IMG/VR virus record: IMGVR_UViG_3300047557_002085
Span: 1-32,090 of that record
From: a virus
Reading direction: 5' to 3' (one strand)
DNA: 32,090 nucleotides
Part shown: piece by piece, positions 13,288-20,663 of the stretch
Numbering within the stretch: the first letter of the stretch is position 1
Layout of the letters: each line of letters opens with the position of its first letter
Notes under the pieces: generated by a model
The model's database searches: none
Seen by the model: the letters and a program-made list of their open reading frames with translations, nothing else
Told to the model about the DNA's origin: nothing
Program-made: the position numbers and the translations under genes

Positions 13288-14072
13288 AAAAGGTTAACAA
13301 GACTTCGAGTTCGACCCGATGCAAGCTGAGTGTAAACCTGCGTTGTGGCAACCGACGAGTGGCGCATTAAGTCGCGCACAGCCAAAAGGTCTCCGCCGGA
13401 CTTCTCAAGCATTGTGGTTGCAAAGTAATGACGGCAAGCGTGAAAGGTCTTGGTTTCAATGCCAAGGCGTTTCATTTCCTCAGAAGCCATCTTGGAAAGT
13501 TTGTTGCTTGTGACATTCCAAAGCCGACCGCTCGTGTTATAGGCAAGAATTAAATCTGCCACCTTCTGCGCCACCGGAACTGTTAAATCGGTGCCACCTT
13601 TGCCGGCAATTCTTAGAATGTAGCCATCGCTTCGTTCTTCAAGGTCGATGCCTCGAAGGTTGGCAACCTCCATCGCCCTGAGACCGGCAGAACAAGCAAT
13701 GATGAACCAATCTCGCATCGGCTGATTGGCTTCGCTCATCACAAGCCTTGCTTCTCCTGGGCTTAGTGGGTGCGGTAGCCCGCGCCCTTTGCGCACCGGC
13801 GGGAGGTCTAGGTAGGCATTGTTCTCAATCATCTTCATCTTGTTCAGGCTTTTGAAGATGGATCGAAACCTTGCGGCGTAGGTGCCTCGCGTTGAAATGG
13901 CAGCAGGAACCGAGACGGCTCGTTGAATATCCTCGACGGTTGCGAGTTGTGGGTGAACACCCATTCGAAGAATGAGGTTCCAATCGTTGCGAAATAAAGC
14001 GTTTGAAAAGCCCTGCATCTCATAGCGAGCAGCGAGCTTTTCCTTGATGACTTCCATAGGTGTTAGTTCCAT
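13284..14072 (-). CDS. Tyrosine recombinase, core-only type
   Basis: A 262-residue recombinase. Residues 1-95 form the helical core-binding domain and 100-262 the catalytic domain with the complete set R132 (SAGLRAMEV), K158 (GKGG), H211-x2-R214 (HACRHYF), H238 (LMRHSS) and the nucleophile Y247 (TQVYTQ). There is no N-terminal arm-binding domain as in lambda-type integrases, so it resembles XerC, Rci-like invertases or integron integrases that act on simple core sites. The gene starts 25 bases from core-like site C and lies next to tail-fibre cassettes whose borders carry copies of that site. Likely function: rearranging those cassettes; phage integration is the alternative. Confidence 0.85.
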   Translation of the reverse strand: MELTPMEVIKEKLAARYEMQGFSNALFRNDWNLILRMGVHPQLATVEDIQRAVSVPAAISTRGTYAARFRSIFKSLNKMKMIENNAYLDLPPVRKGRGLPHPLSPGEARLVMSEANQPMRDWFIIACSAGLRAMEVANLRGIDLEERSDGYILRIAGKGGTDLTVPVAQKVADLILAYNTSGRLWNVTSNKLSKMASEEMKRLGIETKTFHACRHYFATTMLEKSGGDLLAVRDLMRHSSVATTQVYTQLASGRTRSLVNLL

Positions 14073-14097
14073 AGGGCAAGCCTAGCCTGACTTGTCA

Positions 14098-14121
14098 AGC
14101 ACAATCGCACACGATTGTTCC
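14098..14121 (+). other. Recombination core-like site C
   Basis: Arms AGCACAATC and GATTGTTCC, inverted with 7 of 9 matches, around the 6-base centre GCACAC. It is the plus-strand copy of a site also found at 14939-14962 and 15702-15725 in the opposite orientation. It lies between the recombinase start and the 5' end of cassette 3, whose reading frame runs through it. Arm and centre lengths match tyrosine recombinase core sites. Confidence 0.65.
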
Positions 14122-14690
14122 AGGCAGGCAGTCTCGTAGCGGATAGTGCGCAGGCCACAGGCTTGAAATGGCAGGCTGCCTCTAGTGGTGGAATGACTTT
14201 ATTATCAACCACTTCGATGAGTGGTGCTGCGACTACGGTGAGCGGCATTAGTGGAAGTTACAAAAAATTAGTTATTTATGTGGATAATTGGTATGCAAAC
14301 GCTAACGCCGAACCTTCAATTTATTTGAACGGATTTAATTCCACAAGCGCCTATCGAGGTGTTCAATTTGGAATCAAAACGGCCACCTTGATTTCGCTTA
14401 CTGCTTTATCTGCCACAAGCGGATTTAATGTTGCAACCGGATTTAGTAACATTGAAAATAGTCCGGCAGATAATTTTTTAATAGTAGAAATTGATGATTA
14501 CGCAGATACAAGCCACAAAAAACCTATTAGATGGCAAATTGTCGCTAATGCTGGTGATGGCTCTATGTGTAATGCTATGGGATTTGGCACGAGCGTTGAT
14601 GTTGGAGCAAGCGCGATAACCAGTTTTTCAATCAGTACGCCTTCAGGAACCTTCAGTGCTGGCGAAATCAGAATCTACGGAGTATCTTAA
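14115..14690 (+). CDS. Headless tail-fibre gene, cassette 3 (inverted)
   Basis: About 191 residues of tail-fibre C-terminus with no virion-attachment domain. It begins with the junction sequence LVADSAQATGLKWQAASSGG, equivalent to residues around 180-195 of the full fibre at 15970-16980. The receptor-binding part then differs completely from the other two fibres (LLSTTSMSGAATTVSGISGSY followed by an all-beta domain). The frame is open back to 14091, through site C, without a good ribosome site, so it is probably silent as it stands and expressed only after recombination. It is on the plus strand, opposite to all other tail genes. The reading frame is intact, which argues against decay. Confidence 0.7.
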   Translation: MFQAGSLVADSAQATGLKWQAASSGGMTLLSTTSMSGAATTVSGISGSYKKLVIYVDNWYANANAEPSIYLNGFNSTSAYRGVQFGIKTATLISLTALSATSGFNVATGFSNIENSPADNFLIVEIDDYADTSHKKPIRWQIVANAGDGSMCNAMGFGTSVDVGASAITSFSISTPSGTFSAGEIRIYGVS

Positions 14691-14691
14691 A

Positions 14692-14913
14692 ATGACTAAA
14701 AAACCGATCATAAGAGAACATAATATCGAAACAAACGAGATTATCGATAGGGAAATGACCGAAAGTGAATTTTTAATTTATTCACAAAAACAAAATGAAT
14801 TTGAACAAAAGAAAATTGAACAAGCCGAAGCCGAAGCCAAGCGCGAAGCGGCATTGGCGAAGTTGGCTGCTTTGGGTCTTGAGCCTGATGACCTCAAAGC
14901 ATTAGGACTCTAA
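14692..14913 (+). CDS. Fibre accessory protein, cassette 3
   Basis: A 73-residue protein, start one base after the fibre stop with GGAG 8 bases upstream. The N-terminal half is its own (KPIIREHNIETNEIIDREMTESEF), while the C-terminal 28 residues (from QAEAEAKREAALAKLAALG onward) are nearly identical to the accessory protein of cassette 2, encoded tail-to-tail on the other strand. The pattern of fibre plus small helical partner recalls fibre assembly chaperones such as the Mu S/U pair. The shared tail may bind a common virion part. Confidence 0.65.
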   Translation: MTKKPIIREHNIETNEIIDREMTESEFLIYSQKQNEFEQKKIEQAEAEAKREAALAKLAALGLEPDDLKALGL

Positions 14914-14919
14914 GATTAA

Positions 14920-14940
14920 CCCTGCCCATCAAGGGCAGGG
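14920..14940. terminator. Hairpin between converging cassettes
   Basis: Perfect 8-base stem CCCTGCCC/GGGCAGGG with a 5-base loop, between the converging accessory genes and touching site B. There is no T-run on the plus strand and only a weak one on the minus strand. It may terminate both directions, or bring a recombinase site into a cruciform. Confidence 0.55.
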
Positions 14941-14962
14941 AACAATCTTGGGGAATTGTGCT
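14939..14962 (-). other. Recombination core-like site B
   Basis: On the minus strand: arms AGCACAATT and GATTGTTCC around the centre CCCCAA. The left arm begins inside the TAG stop of accessory gene 2, so the site marks the exact cassette end. It is in direct orientation to site A and inverted to site C. Confidence 0.65.
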
Positions 14963-15230
14963 AGAGACCAAGAGCCTTTAGGTCGTCAGGCTCAAGACCT
15001 AACGCAGCCAATTTTGCTAAAGCCGCTTCACGCTTGGCTTCGGCTTGCTCTTTTTTCTGCTGTACCCAATTTTGGTAATCATCGACCGCATCTAAAATCG
15101 TTTGGTCGCTTGGTTGTTCAATATCTTGGCTAATCCACTCAAGGCCAGTTAAATCTTCGCCGCGAATAACAAATTCAGCGTTTGGAACTAACCATTTGAT
15201 AGTCTCACTTAATAAAATTCCTTGATTCAT
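14961..15230 (-). CDS. Fibre accessory protein, cassette 2
   Basis: An 89-residue protein. The N-terminal 50 residues (TIKWLVPNAEFVIRGEDLTGLEWI, then a DAVDDYQNW helix) resemble in layout the accessory protein of the full fibre gene at 15724; the C-terminal helix and the LAALGLEPDDLKALGL end match that of cassette 3. It starts at the last base of the fibre-2 stop (TAATG) and ends at site B. A probable assembly partner of fibre 2, expressed together with it. Confidence 0.65.
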   Translation of the reverse strand: MNQGILLSETIKWLVPNAEFVIRGEDLTGLEWISQDIEQPSDQTILDAVDDYQNWVQQKKEQAEAKREAALAKLAALGLEPDDLKALGL

Positions 15231-15664
15231 TATGCGCCTACTTCCAAAAGAGTTAAGGTAGCAATATGGGTCGAATATGGCATCGCTACTGTGGTGCTTG
15301 CGGTTGCTGCGGCTTGTTGCACTTTATAAGTTATTGCGGAAGTGGTGTTGGGCGAATCTAAATATGAATAACTAACAACAACCTGTACGCTTGAATTTTC
15401 TTCACCTGGGACATTGACTTGTTCTTGAATGGATGTTGAATCGCGCATTAATCGGAATTTTGCGTAAAGACTAGAACCAGCACCTGATAAATAACACCCA
15501 AGTGAATAAATTGCTAAAATTTTACTTCCTGTTGTCGCTGGAGTTATTGTTGCCGATAAACCTGTATCGGTGTAAGTAGTGCTAGAAACTGAAACTTGGG
15601 TCGAAGTAGTCGCTCCGACAACCTGCAAGATTTTACCCCCACTTGGTGGAGCCTGCCACTTCAA
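15230..15664 (-). CDS. Headless tail-fibre gene, cassette 2
   Basis: A 144-residue fibre C-terminus from the first usable start (TTG); the homologous junction VADSSTSTGLKWQ lies just upstream in the same open frame, which continues back through site A. From GGKILQVVGATTSTQ to the end (TLTLLEVGA) it is clearly homologous to the C-terminal half of the full fibre, but with a diverged centre. No N-terminal virion-binding region and no ribosome site are present, so it looks like a silent donor cassette. The frame is intact. Confidence 0.7.
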   Translation of the reverse strand: MKWQAPPSGGKILQVVGATTSTQVSVSSTTYTDTGLSATITPATTGSKILAIYSLGCYLSGAGSSLYAKFRLMRDSTSIQEQVNVPGEENSSVQVVVSYSYLDSPNTTSAITYKVQQAAATASTTVAMPYSTHIATLTLLEVGA

Positions 15665-15701
15665 ACCTGTGCTTGTAGAACTATCCGCTACGGAAATGAC
15701 T

Positions 15702-15725
15702 GGAACAATCTCCGAGGATTGTGCT
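15702..15725 (-). other. Recombination core-like site A
   Basis: On the minus strand: arms AGCACAATC and GATTGTTCC around the centre CTCGGA. It begins within the TAG stop of the full fibre's accessory gene and ends at the start of cassette 2. With site B in direct orientation it flanks cassette 2 (about 763 bases), so recombination between them would release a circle. Confidence 0.65.
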
Positions 15726-15969
15726 AGGAAAGCAGGAGCTTGGCTTCTTCGGCGGTAATTCCTAGGCGATCAAGCAGGGCTTGCTTTGCTAAAATTTTAC
15801 TTGATTCTTCTTCGGCTTTCCAAGCATCAAATTGCTCAAAGCCAGCCTCGAATTCTTCTTTTGAGATTGGGTCACATTCGATAAATTGAATACCCTCGTA
15901 TTCTTCTCCGTATAAAACCCATCCACCTTGGGGTAATAGAAACGATAAAACTTGCGCTGACTTATTCAT
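15724..15969 (-). CDS. Fibre accessory protein, active pair
   Basis: An 81-residue protein directly after the full-length fibre gene (stop TAA followed at once by ATG). The N-terminus reads GGWVLYGEEYEGIQFIECDP, then an acidic helix (EFEAGFEQFDAWKAEEE) and an end KQALLDRLGITAEEAKLLLS that corresponds to the shared C-terminus of the other two accessory proteins. Probable fibre assembly or tip protein. Its stop codon forms the edge of site A. Confidence 0.65.
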   Translation of the reverse strand: MNKSAQVLSFLLPQGGWVLYGEEYEGIQFIECDPISKEEFEAGFEQFDAWKAEEESSKILAKQALLDRLGITAEEAKLLLS

Positions 15970-16980
15970 TTATACTCCAATTTCCATAAGAATAATTGAA
16001 CCTGTGTTTGAGTTATTTTGTACGAATACTGAACTTCCGCCACCTTCATTTCTAAATTCAAGTGTGTAAGTTGTTGAGGATGTCGTTGAAGGAGAATCAA
16101 GATAAATAGCCGAATATCCCGCAATCAACTCAAAACTTTGTCCATCTGGAAATAGTGCGTTTGTATGCGTTAAAACAGTAGTGGCATCGCGCTGTAATCT
16201 GAATGACGGCCTGTTGCCTGTCGTATTGCTTCTTCCTACCGTTGTATTACATAGAATTAAAACCTTCGAAGTGGTCGCTGAAGGCGTGATGCTGGTGAAT
16301 AAACCAGTCGAAACAAATGTTGTGCTTGTGCTGTTTGCTTGTGTTGTGGTTGTGGCACTTACTACCTGCAACACTTTCCCACCACCGCCGGCAGCAGCCC
16401 ACTTGAGTCCGGTCGTCTCTGAAGAGTCCGCTACGAGTGTGTGACCGTTTGTGCCTACGGCTAGGCGGGCAAAGGTATCTGCCCCAGTTCCAACAATTAG
16501 GTCACCTTTGGCATCAATCGCGGTCGCCATTGAGTTGGTGATTGTGACTGTGCCTGAAGTGCCTCCACCGCTAATGCCGGTGCCTGCGGTGACACCTTCG
16601 ATGTCGCCTGAAGCCGGTGTTGCGAACTGATAAAAGACGGCTGCGCTGGCGCTGTTAAAATACAAAACCCCGCCTTGATATTGAGCCAAGACTAGAGAGC
16701 CGGAAGTGTTGACCGTCGCGGTGCCTGCCGTGACTGTGCAGGTTCCTGATCCGCGATTTTGAATGGTGACAATATCACCGGCCGCAAATAAACCTGTGTT
16801 GACGGTTATTGTCGTTGCGCCTGAAGCGTTCATTGCAACAACGGTTCCGGCATCTGCGGCGACAAGCACATAACTTGTCGTTTTTGCGGTCGTATCCCCA
16901 CCGAGCATCGCTGTTTGTTGCAACGATGTCATTTGCGCGGCAGTTAACACCTGACCTGTTGTGAAGGTCTGTTTTGCCAT
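15970..16980 (-). CDS. Tail fibre, full-length
   Basis: A 336-residue fibre. Residues 1-175 form the constant part: MAKQTFTTGQVLTAAQMTSL, then a beta-rich repeat region and IEGVTAGTGISGGGTSG, typical of fibre shafts that attach to the tail tip. The junction HTLVADSSETTGLKW at about 179-195 leads into the receptor-binding half, which has counterparts in the two headless cassettes. Ser/Thr/Gly content is very high, as expected for secreted-like beta fibres. It has a GGAGA ribosome site. No core-like recombination site is visible at its junction; only the short shared string CTCGTAGCGGA aligns with cassette 3. Confidence 0.75.
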   Translation of the reverse strand: MAKQTFTTGQVLTAAQMTSLQQTAMLGGDTTAKTTSYVLVAADAGTVVAMNASGATTITVNTGLFAAGDIVTIQNRGSGTCTVTAGTATVNTSGSLVLAQYQGGVLYFNSASAAVFYQFATPASGDIEGVTAGTGISGGGTSGTVTITNSMATAIDAKGDLIVGTGADTFARLAVGTNGHTLVADSSETTGLKWAAAGGGGKVLQVVSATTTTQANSTSTTFVSTGLFTSITPSATTSKVLILCNTTVGRSNTTGNRPSFRLQRDATTVLTHTNALFPDGQSFELIAGYSAIYLDSPSTTSSTTYTLEFRNEGGGSSVFVQNNSNTGSIILMEIGV

Positions 16981-16989
16981 CTCTTCTCC

Positions 16990-18240
16990 TTAGTAGCTCA
17001 GAGCATCCTCGTCGAGAACGCCCTCTGTTTGTGAATTTAAGATAAAACCGTCAATTAAAGCCTCGCCTGTGAATAGTGTAGTCGTCATTCGCCGGTTTGA
17101 TAAATCGTGATTGATACCTTGCACCAATAAAGTGCGTTGAATCAAAGTCGCACCTGGCATCTCTTTGGTTATTTGAACGCAGTCAAGAAGATCGATGAGT
17201 AAGCCGGCTTCACAGAGAGCCACATCATCGCCATCGTTAATGTTCAACTGAATGCTATCAATGCGGGTTTCGGTGTCCTTGCGAGTGGCGAGCAATGCTT
17301 GAGCCTGACTTAAAGCCTCTGAATCGGTTTGAACTAGAATGTCTGAGCGAACACCTGACCGCTTGAAATAGGTGTCAATCGAGGTTTGGTCAAATACATT
17401 CTGAGCCGAACCGCCAAGGCGAGTGACGGTGACATCGTTAACGATTAGCGAATCATCAAATTTGGTCACCGCGTTAATGTAAGGAATATCTGTGCCTTGG
17501 TCTGAGAAGATATATTGAGGGCTGGCAAGAGCCTCGGTCAAACTAAAGCGATCGATAAAGGTGACACGGCCTTCGGCATCCATAAACAAGCCGCCAAACT
17601 CGCTCTGTTCTACGGTGCGAAGGGCATCAATGGTCGCCCTTGTCGTGCCAGGGTCGGCTTGAAGAGTGGTTTCGCCGGTGGCAATATCACGCAAAGCGGT
17701 TGGGAAAGAAATCTCATCCAAGATTGCATTGACTCTTGCACCTGATAATTGAACGCCGGCTCCGGTGATAGAAGCAATTTGAGCATTTTGAAAGAGCCTA
17801 AATCCATCAACACATTTGAGGACTACCTTGCTTACTTCATCAACTCCGAGAGCAAACTGTGTGTCATAGTCGGTGATAAAGCCGGAAAATAGATAATAAC
17901 GCGTTGAATTGTAATCGGCATAAATTTGAATTTTGCGAAGTGGCTTAAGGTCACCATAGTAAGGCGAGGACACATTCTCAGGATTCCAATCGCCATTCTC
18001 ATCATAGATTGTCACGCTTGCAGTTCCGGCTTCAAACTGAGCAAGGATGCGATTGCGACCTCTGCGAATTTGAGCTGTGACAATGATGTTGCTTATGTCA
18101 ACAATGTTGACTGCCTGATCCTGTAACTGACCAAAACCTAAAACGCCATAAGTCGAATCATCAAGAATCAAACTGTTGCTTATAAAGGCAGGGCCATTTG
18201 TGAAGTCAACGATGGCTCCGAGGACTGGTGCGGCTGGCAT
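16990..18240 (-). CDS. Minor tail protein (tail-tip hub type)
   Basis: A 416-residue protein. It starts with a beta-sandwich region (FTNGPAFISNSLILDD) and a stretch typical of siphophage tip proteins: RRGRNRILAQFEAGTASVTIYDENGDWNPEN, followed by KIQIYADYNSTRYYLFSGFITDYD. The rest is mixed alpha/beta with a long helix-strand middle. In actinophages proteins of this type follow the tape measure and form the baseplate hub. Its start overlaps the tape-measure stop (TGATG), so the two are translationally coupled. Confidence 0.7.
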   Translation of the reverse strand: MPAAPVLGAIVDFTNGPAFISNSLILDDSTYGVLGFGQLQDQAVNIVDISNIIVTAQIRRGRNRILAQFEAGTASVTIYDENGDWNPENVSSPYYGDLKPLRKIQIYADYNSTRYYLFSGFITDYDTQFALGVDEVSKVVLKCVDGFRLFQNAQIASITGAGVQLSGARVNAILDEISFPTALRDIATGETTLQADPGTTRATIDALRTVEQSEFGGLFMDAEGRVTFIDRFSLTEALASPQYIFSDQGTDIPYINAVTKFDDSLIVNDVTVTRLGGSAQNVFDQTSIDTYFKRSGVRSDILVQTDSEALSQAQALLATRKDTETRIDSIQLNINDGDDVALCEAGLLIDLLDCVQITKEMPGATLIQRTLLVQGINHDLSNRRMTTTLFTGEALIDGFILNSQTEGVLDEDALSY

Positions 18241-20660
18241 CAGATTGAAAAGACATTGTAGGAGATGGCTTCACCTTGCTTTTGTCCTTGCAAGATGTTG
18301 TCGCGAATGGTGCTTGTCAGGTCGGCTTCGCTTGTGACATTGCCGGCGACATTTATGACAACATTGACAGATTCTCTTGTCGAACCAAAAGGCAAGCGAC
18401 CGCCGAAGCCTCTGCTTTCAGGAGTTGCATCGAGGTAATCAAGGAATGACGAAATGCCTCCGCCTGTGGTGGTTCTAGTTTCAAAAACACCACCACCGAC
18501 ATCGGTGAAATTTAGTTGTGGATTGCTTAATAAATTGCTAAACCCTTCGACATACATTCTTGCATCATCGAATGCGCTTGCAGCAACGCCGGCTGGAACA
18601 ATTAGAGGCTTTCCACTAGGACTAAAGATGACACCGCTTCCACGAGGAATGCCGCCGGTTGTGCCACCAGTTGTGCCTCCGGTTGTGCCACCTGTTGTGC
18701 CTCCGGTTGTGCCACCTGTTGTGCCACCGGTTCCGGCGGGTGCAGTTGGCCTCGGTGCATTAAGAGCGGCAAGGTAAGCATTGAGGGCAGCAAGCGCCCT
18801 CTTCCAAGCATCAGCAGCAGCATCACCAGGAAGCGCCCAAGATGGCGATAGGAATTTTTGAAGCGCAGTTCCGCCTTGAACTTCTTTGCCATAGGCGACA
18901 ACTTCGGCGCGAGTCATATTCCACTTGCCCATCAACTTCTCAATTTCTGAGTCGTCGAGTTTTTCGTCTTTTAACGCACGAGTGAAATCAACATACTTTT
19001 GAGCTTCATTTTTCGTTAGGCCCCAAGCCATCAATAGTTTGATGATTGGGCCTTCATCGGTCTCGGTCGAATTCGCTGCATAAATGCGGGCGATGTATTC
19101 CATAACCTCGCCCTTGGTAATCTTCCACTTTTGGGCTAGGACTGAAACTTCTTCATCGCTGATAACTTGATCCGATAGAACCTGAAGTAAGTCTGCATAG
19201 CGTTGCGCTGCTTCATTAAGGCGCATTTGTGCCTCAAGATTGTCCATCATTGCTTTAACGCGAGCGGCTTCGGCGATGTTGTTTTGACGAATAAGATTTA
19301 AGCGAGCGGCTTCGAGTTGGATTGGGTCTTTTTCGCCTGTGGCAGTTATGCCAAACTCTTTCTTGAGTTTTGCCAAAGCCTTCTCGGTAGCAATCTGCTC
19401 TTTTGTTTTCTTTGTTGAATTCTGCGTAATTTTGACATTTTTCAAACCAGCAATGTTCGCAGCCGTGGTTGCTTTTTCAATGTTCTTAAGGTCTTTTAAG
19501 TGACCAATAACAGCCGCATCGTAAGTCTTGAGCGCAACGGTGTTATCTTCAAGACTGCCGGTGAATTTGTTGATGGCATACATCGCCGTTCCAGCAGCGA
19601 CGGCAAAAGCCGCTAAACCTGCGGCAGCAGCAAGCGCCGAGGTTCCGCCAGTTGCGAGAGCCATGGCCGTGCCTGCGGCACCTGCCGCGACTGCTTGTTT
19701 TCTGAATAGTAGAGTTAGACCTTTGATACCAAGTGCAACAAGTTGAATTCCTGCTGCGACCTTAGCGCCAACAAACATTCCAAAGAGAAGAACAGATAAA
19801 GCTTTGACAACGCCAATGTTGTCTGCAATAACTTTGAACATCTTTGCAAGAGCTTTACCGGCTTGAATTGCGCCGGAAATCATACTCTGCAAACCTTCTG
19901 CAATTTCATCTTTATTTTGTGAGATAAATGCCTCAAGCATTGGCAGAACTTCATTGCGAATTGTGTCTGCAAATTCGCTCAAAACAGGAATTAAGGCATA
20001 GCCAAGTTGTTCAATAATTTCGCCGTAAGCAAGTTGTAGGCCACGCAATCTGCCTTCAAATGTATCGGCAGAGGCAGCGCCAGCGCCGGCAAATGTCTTT
20101 GAAAGCGAGTTGAGTGCAGCATTAAAATCTTTTGATTTGATAATGCCGTCATCGAGTGGAACATTAAGTTTGCGTAAAGCACCAATGTTGCCCTGGTAGG
20201 CTTTGACTAGGGCATTCGTTACGCTTGCCAAGTCACGGCCGGTGCCGGCTGCGACATCGATGGCCACATTTTGAATTGCTTGTGCTTGTCCTAGGTCGCG
20301 AGTTACCGCCGCCAAAGCCGCAAGCGATGGGCGAAGGTCATCGTCTGCAATGTTGAATTGAGCTTGCATCGCCGAGATATATCCCTCAGCAGCAGCAATG
20401 CTGGCATCGGTCGCTCCGGTTGTATTGCGAAGAGCATTAGCAAGAAGAACTTGTGATTTCTGATCCGCAATCGCCGCTTGAACTGCATCCTTACCAATCT
20501 TGATGGCAAGAGCGCCTGCGGCTGCGCCTGCGACGAGGAAAGCCTTGGCAATTTTCTTGCCTGCATCTGCAAAAGATTTCTCTAACTTATTGACATCTTT
20601 GACGGCTTGCTTTGAACCCTTGTCATTGTAAACCGTGATAATGCGTTCAATCAGAGCCAT
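18240..20660 (-). CDS. Tape measure protein
   Basis: An 806-residue protein, the longest in the window, which sets tail length. The N-terminus is helical (IERIITVYNDKGSKQAVKDVNKLEKSF) with a KIAKAFLVAGAAAGALAIK segment, and a large Ala/Gly-rich hydrophobic region lies around 270-365. Residues ~500-600 contain three similar helices with a W-x-(I/L/M)-T-(K/R)-x-E motif (WKITKGEV, WGLTKNEA, WNMTRAEV). A (TTGG)n linker at ~645-670 precedes the C-terminal domain. No peptidase or transglycosylase motif is visible. At about 1.5 angstrom per residue the tail would be near 120 nm (general rule). Confidence 0.9.
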   Translation of the reverse strand: MALIERIITVYNDKGSKQAVKDVNKLEKSFADAGKKIAKAFLVAGAAAGALAIKIGKDAVQAAIADQKSQVLLANALRNTTGATDASIAAAEGYISAMQAQFNIADDDLRPSLAALAAVTRDLGQAQAIQNVAIDVAAGTGRDLASVTNALVKAYQGNIGALRKLNVPLDDGIIKSKDFNAALNSLSKTFAGAGAASADTFEGRLRGLQLAYGEIIEQLGYALIPVLSEFADTIRNEVLPMLEAFISQNKDEIAEGLQSMISGAIQAGKALAKMFKVIADNIGVVKALSVLLFGMFVGAKVAAGIQLVALGIKGLTLLFRKQAVAAGAAGTAMALATGGTSALAAAAGLAAFAVAAGTAMYAINKFTGSLEDNTVALKTYDAAVIGHLKDLKNIEKATTAANIAGLKNVKITQNSTKKTKEQIATEKALAKLKKEFGITATGEKDPIQLEAARLNLIRQNNIAEAARVKAMMDNLEAQMRLNEAAQRYADLLQVLSDQVISDEEVSVLAQKWKITKGEVMEYIARIYAANSTETDEGPIIKLLMAWGLTKNEAQKYVDFTRALKDEKLDDSEIEKLMGKWNMTRAEVVAYGKEVQGGTALQKFLSPSWALPGDAAADAWKRALAALNAYLAALNAPRPTAPAGTGGTTGGTTGGTTGGTTGGTTGGTTGGIPRGSGVIFSPSGKPLIVPAGVAASAFDDARMYVEGFSNLLSNPQLNFTDVGGGVFETRTTTGGGISSFLDYLDATPESRGFGGRLPFGSTRESVNVVINVAGNVTSEADLTSTIRDNILQGQKQGEAISYNVFSI
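18657..18728. repeat. Tandem 12-base repeat in the tape measure gene
   Basis: Six units of about GGTTGTGCCACC encoding TTGG repeats on the minus strand, in alternating variants (first base and one internal base differ). A low-complexity linker; copy number could vary by slippage in steps of four residues without a frameshift. Confidence 0.85.
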
Positions 20661-20663
20661 CGA

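Larger units (their letters stand above)
14815..15052. repeat. Diverged inverted repeat: 3' ends of accessory genes 2 and 3
   Basis: The last ~95 bases of the two accessory genes (14815-14913 plus strand, 14961-15052 minus strand) face each other as an inverted repeat. The encoded residues are almost identical, while the DNA differs at many third codon positions. This is an old, selected duplication and not a recent inversion product. Confidence 0.75.

Noticed and set aside
14091-14121. Site C as a proven attP
   Set aside because: Position next to the recombinase fits, but there are no attL/attR halves, no tRNA end and no host sequence to compare; two more copies at cassette borders make a cassette role more likely.
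14115-15664. Headless fibres as pseudogenes in decay
   Set aside because: Both frames are intact, junction sequences are kept, and accessory genes with conserved ends follow; silent cassettes fit better than decay.
18657-18728. Tandem repeats as a CRISPR or regulatory array
   Set aside because: The 12-base units are in frame within the tape measure gene and encode a TTGG linker.
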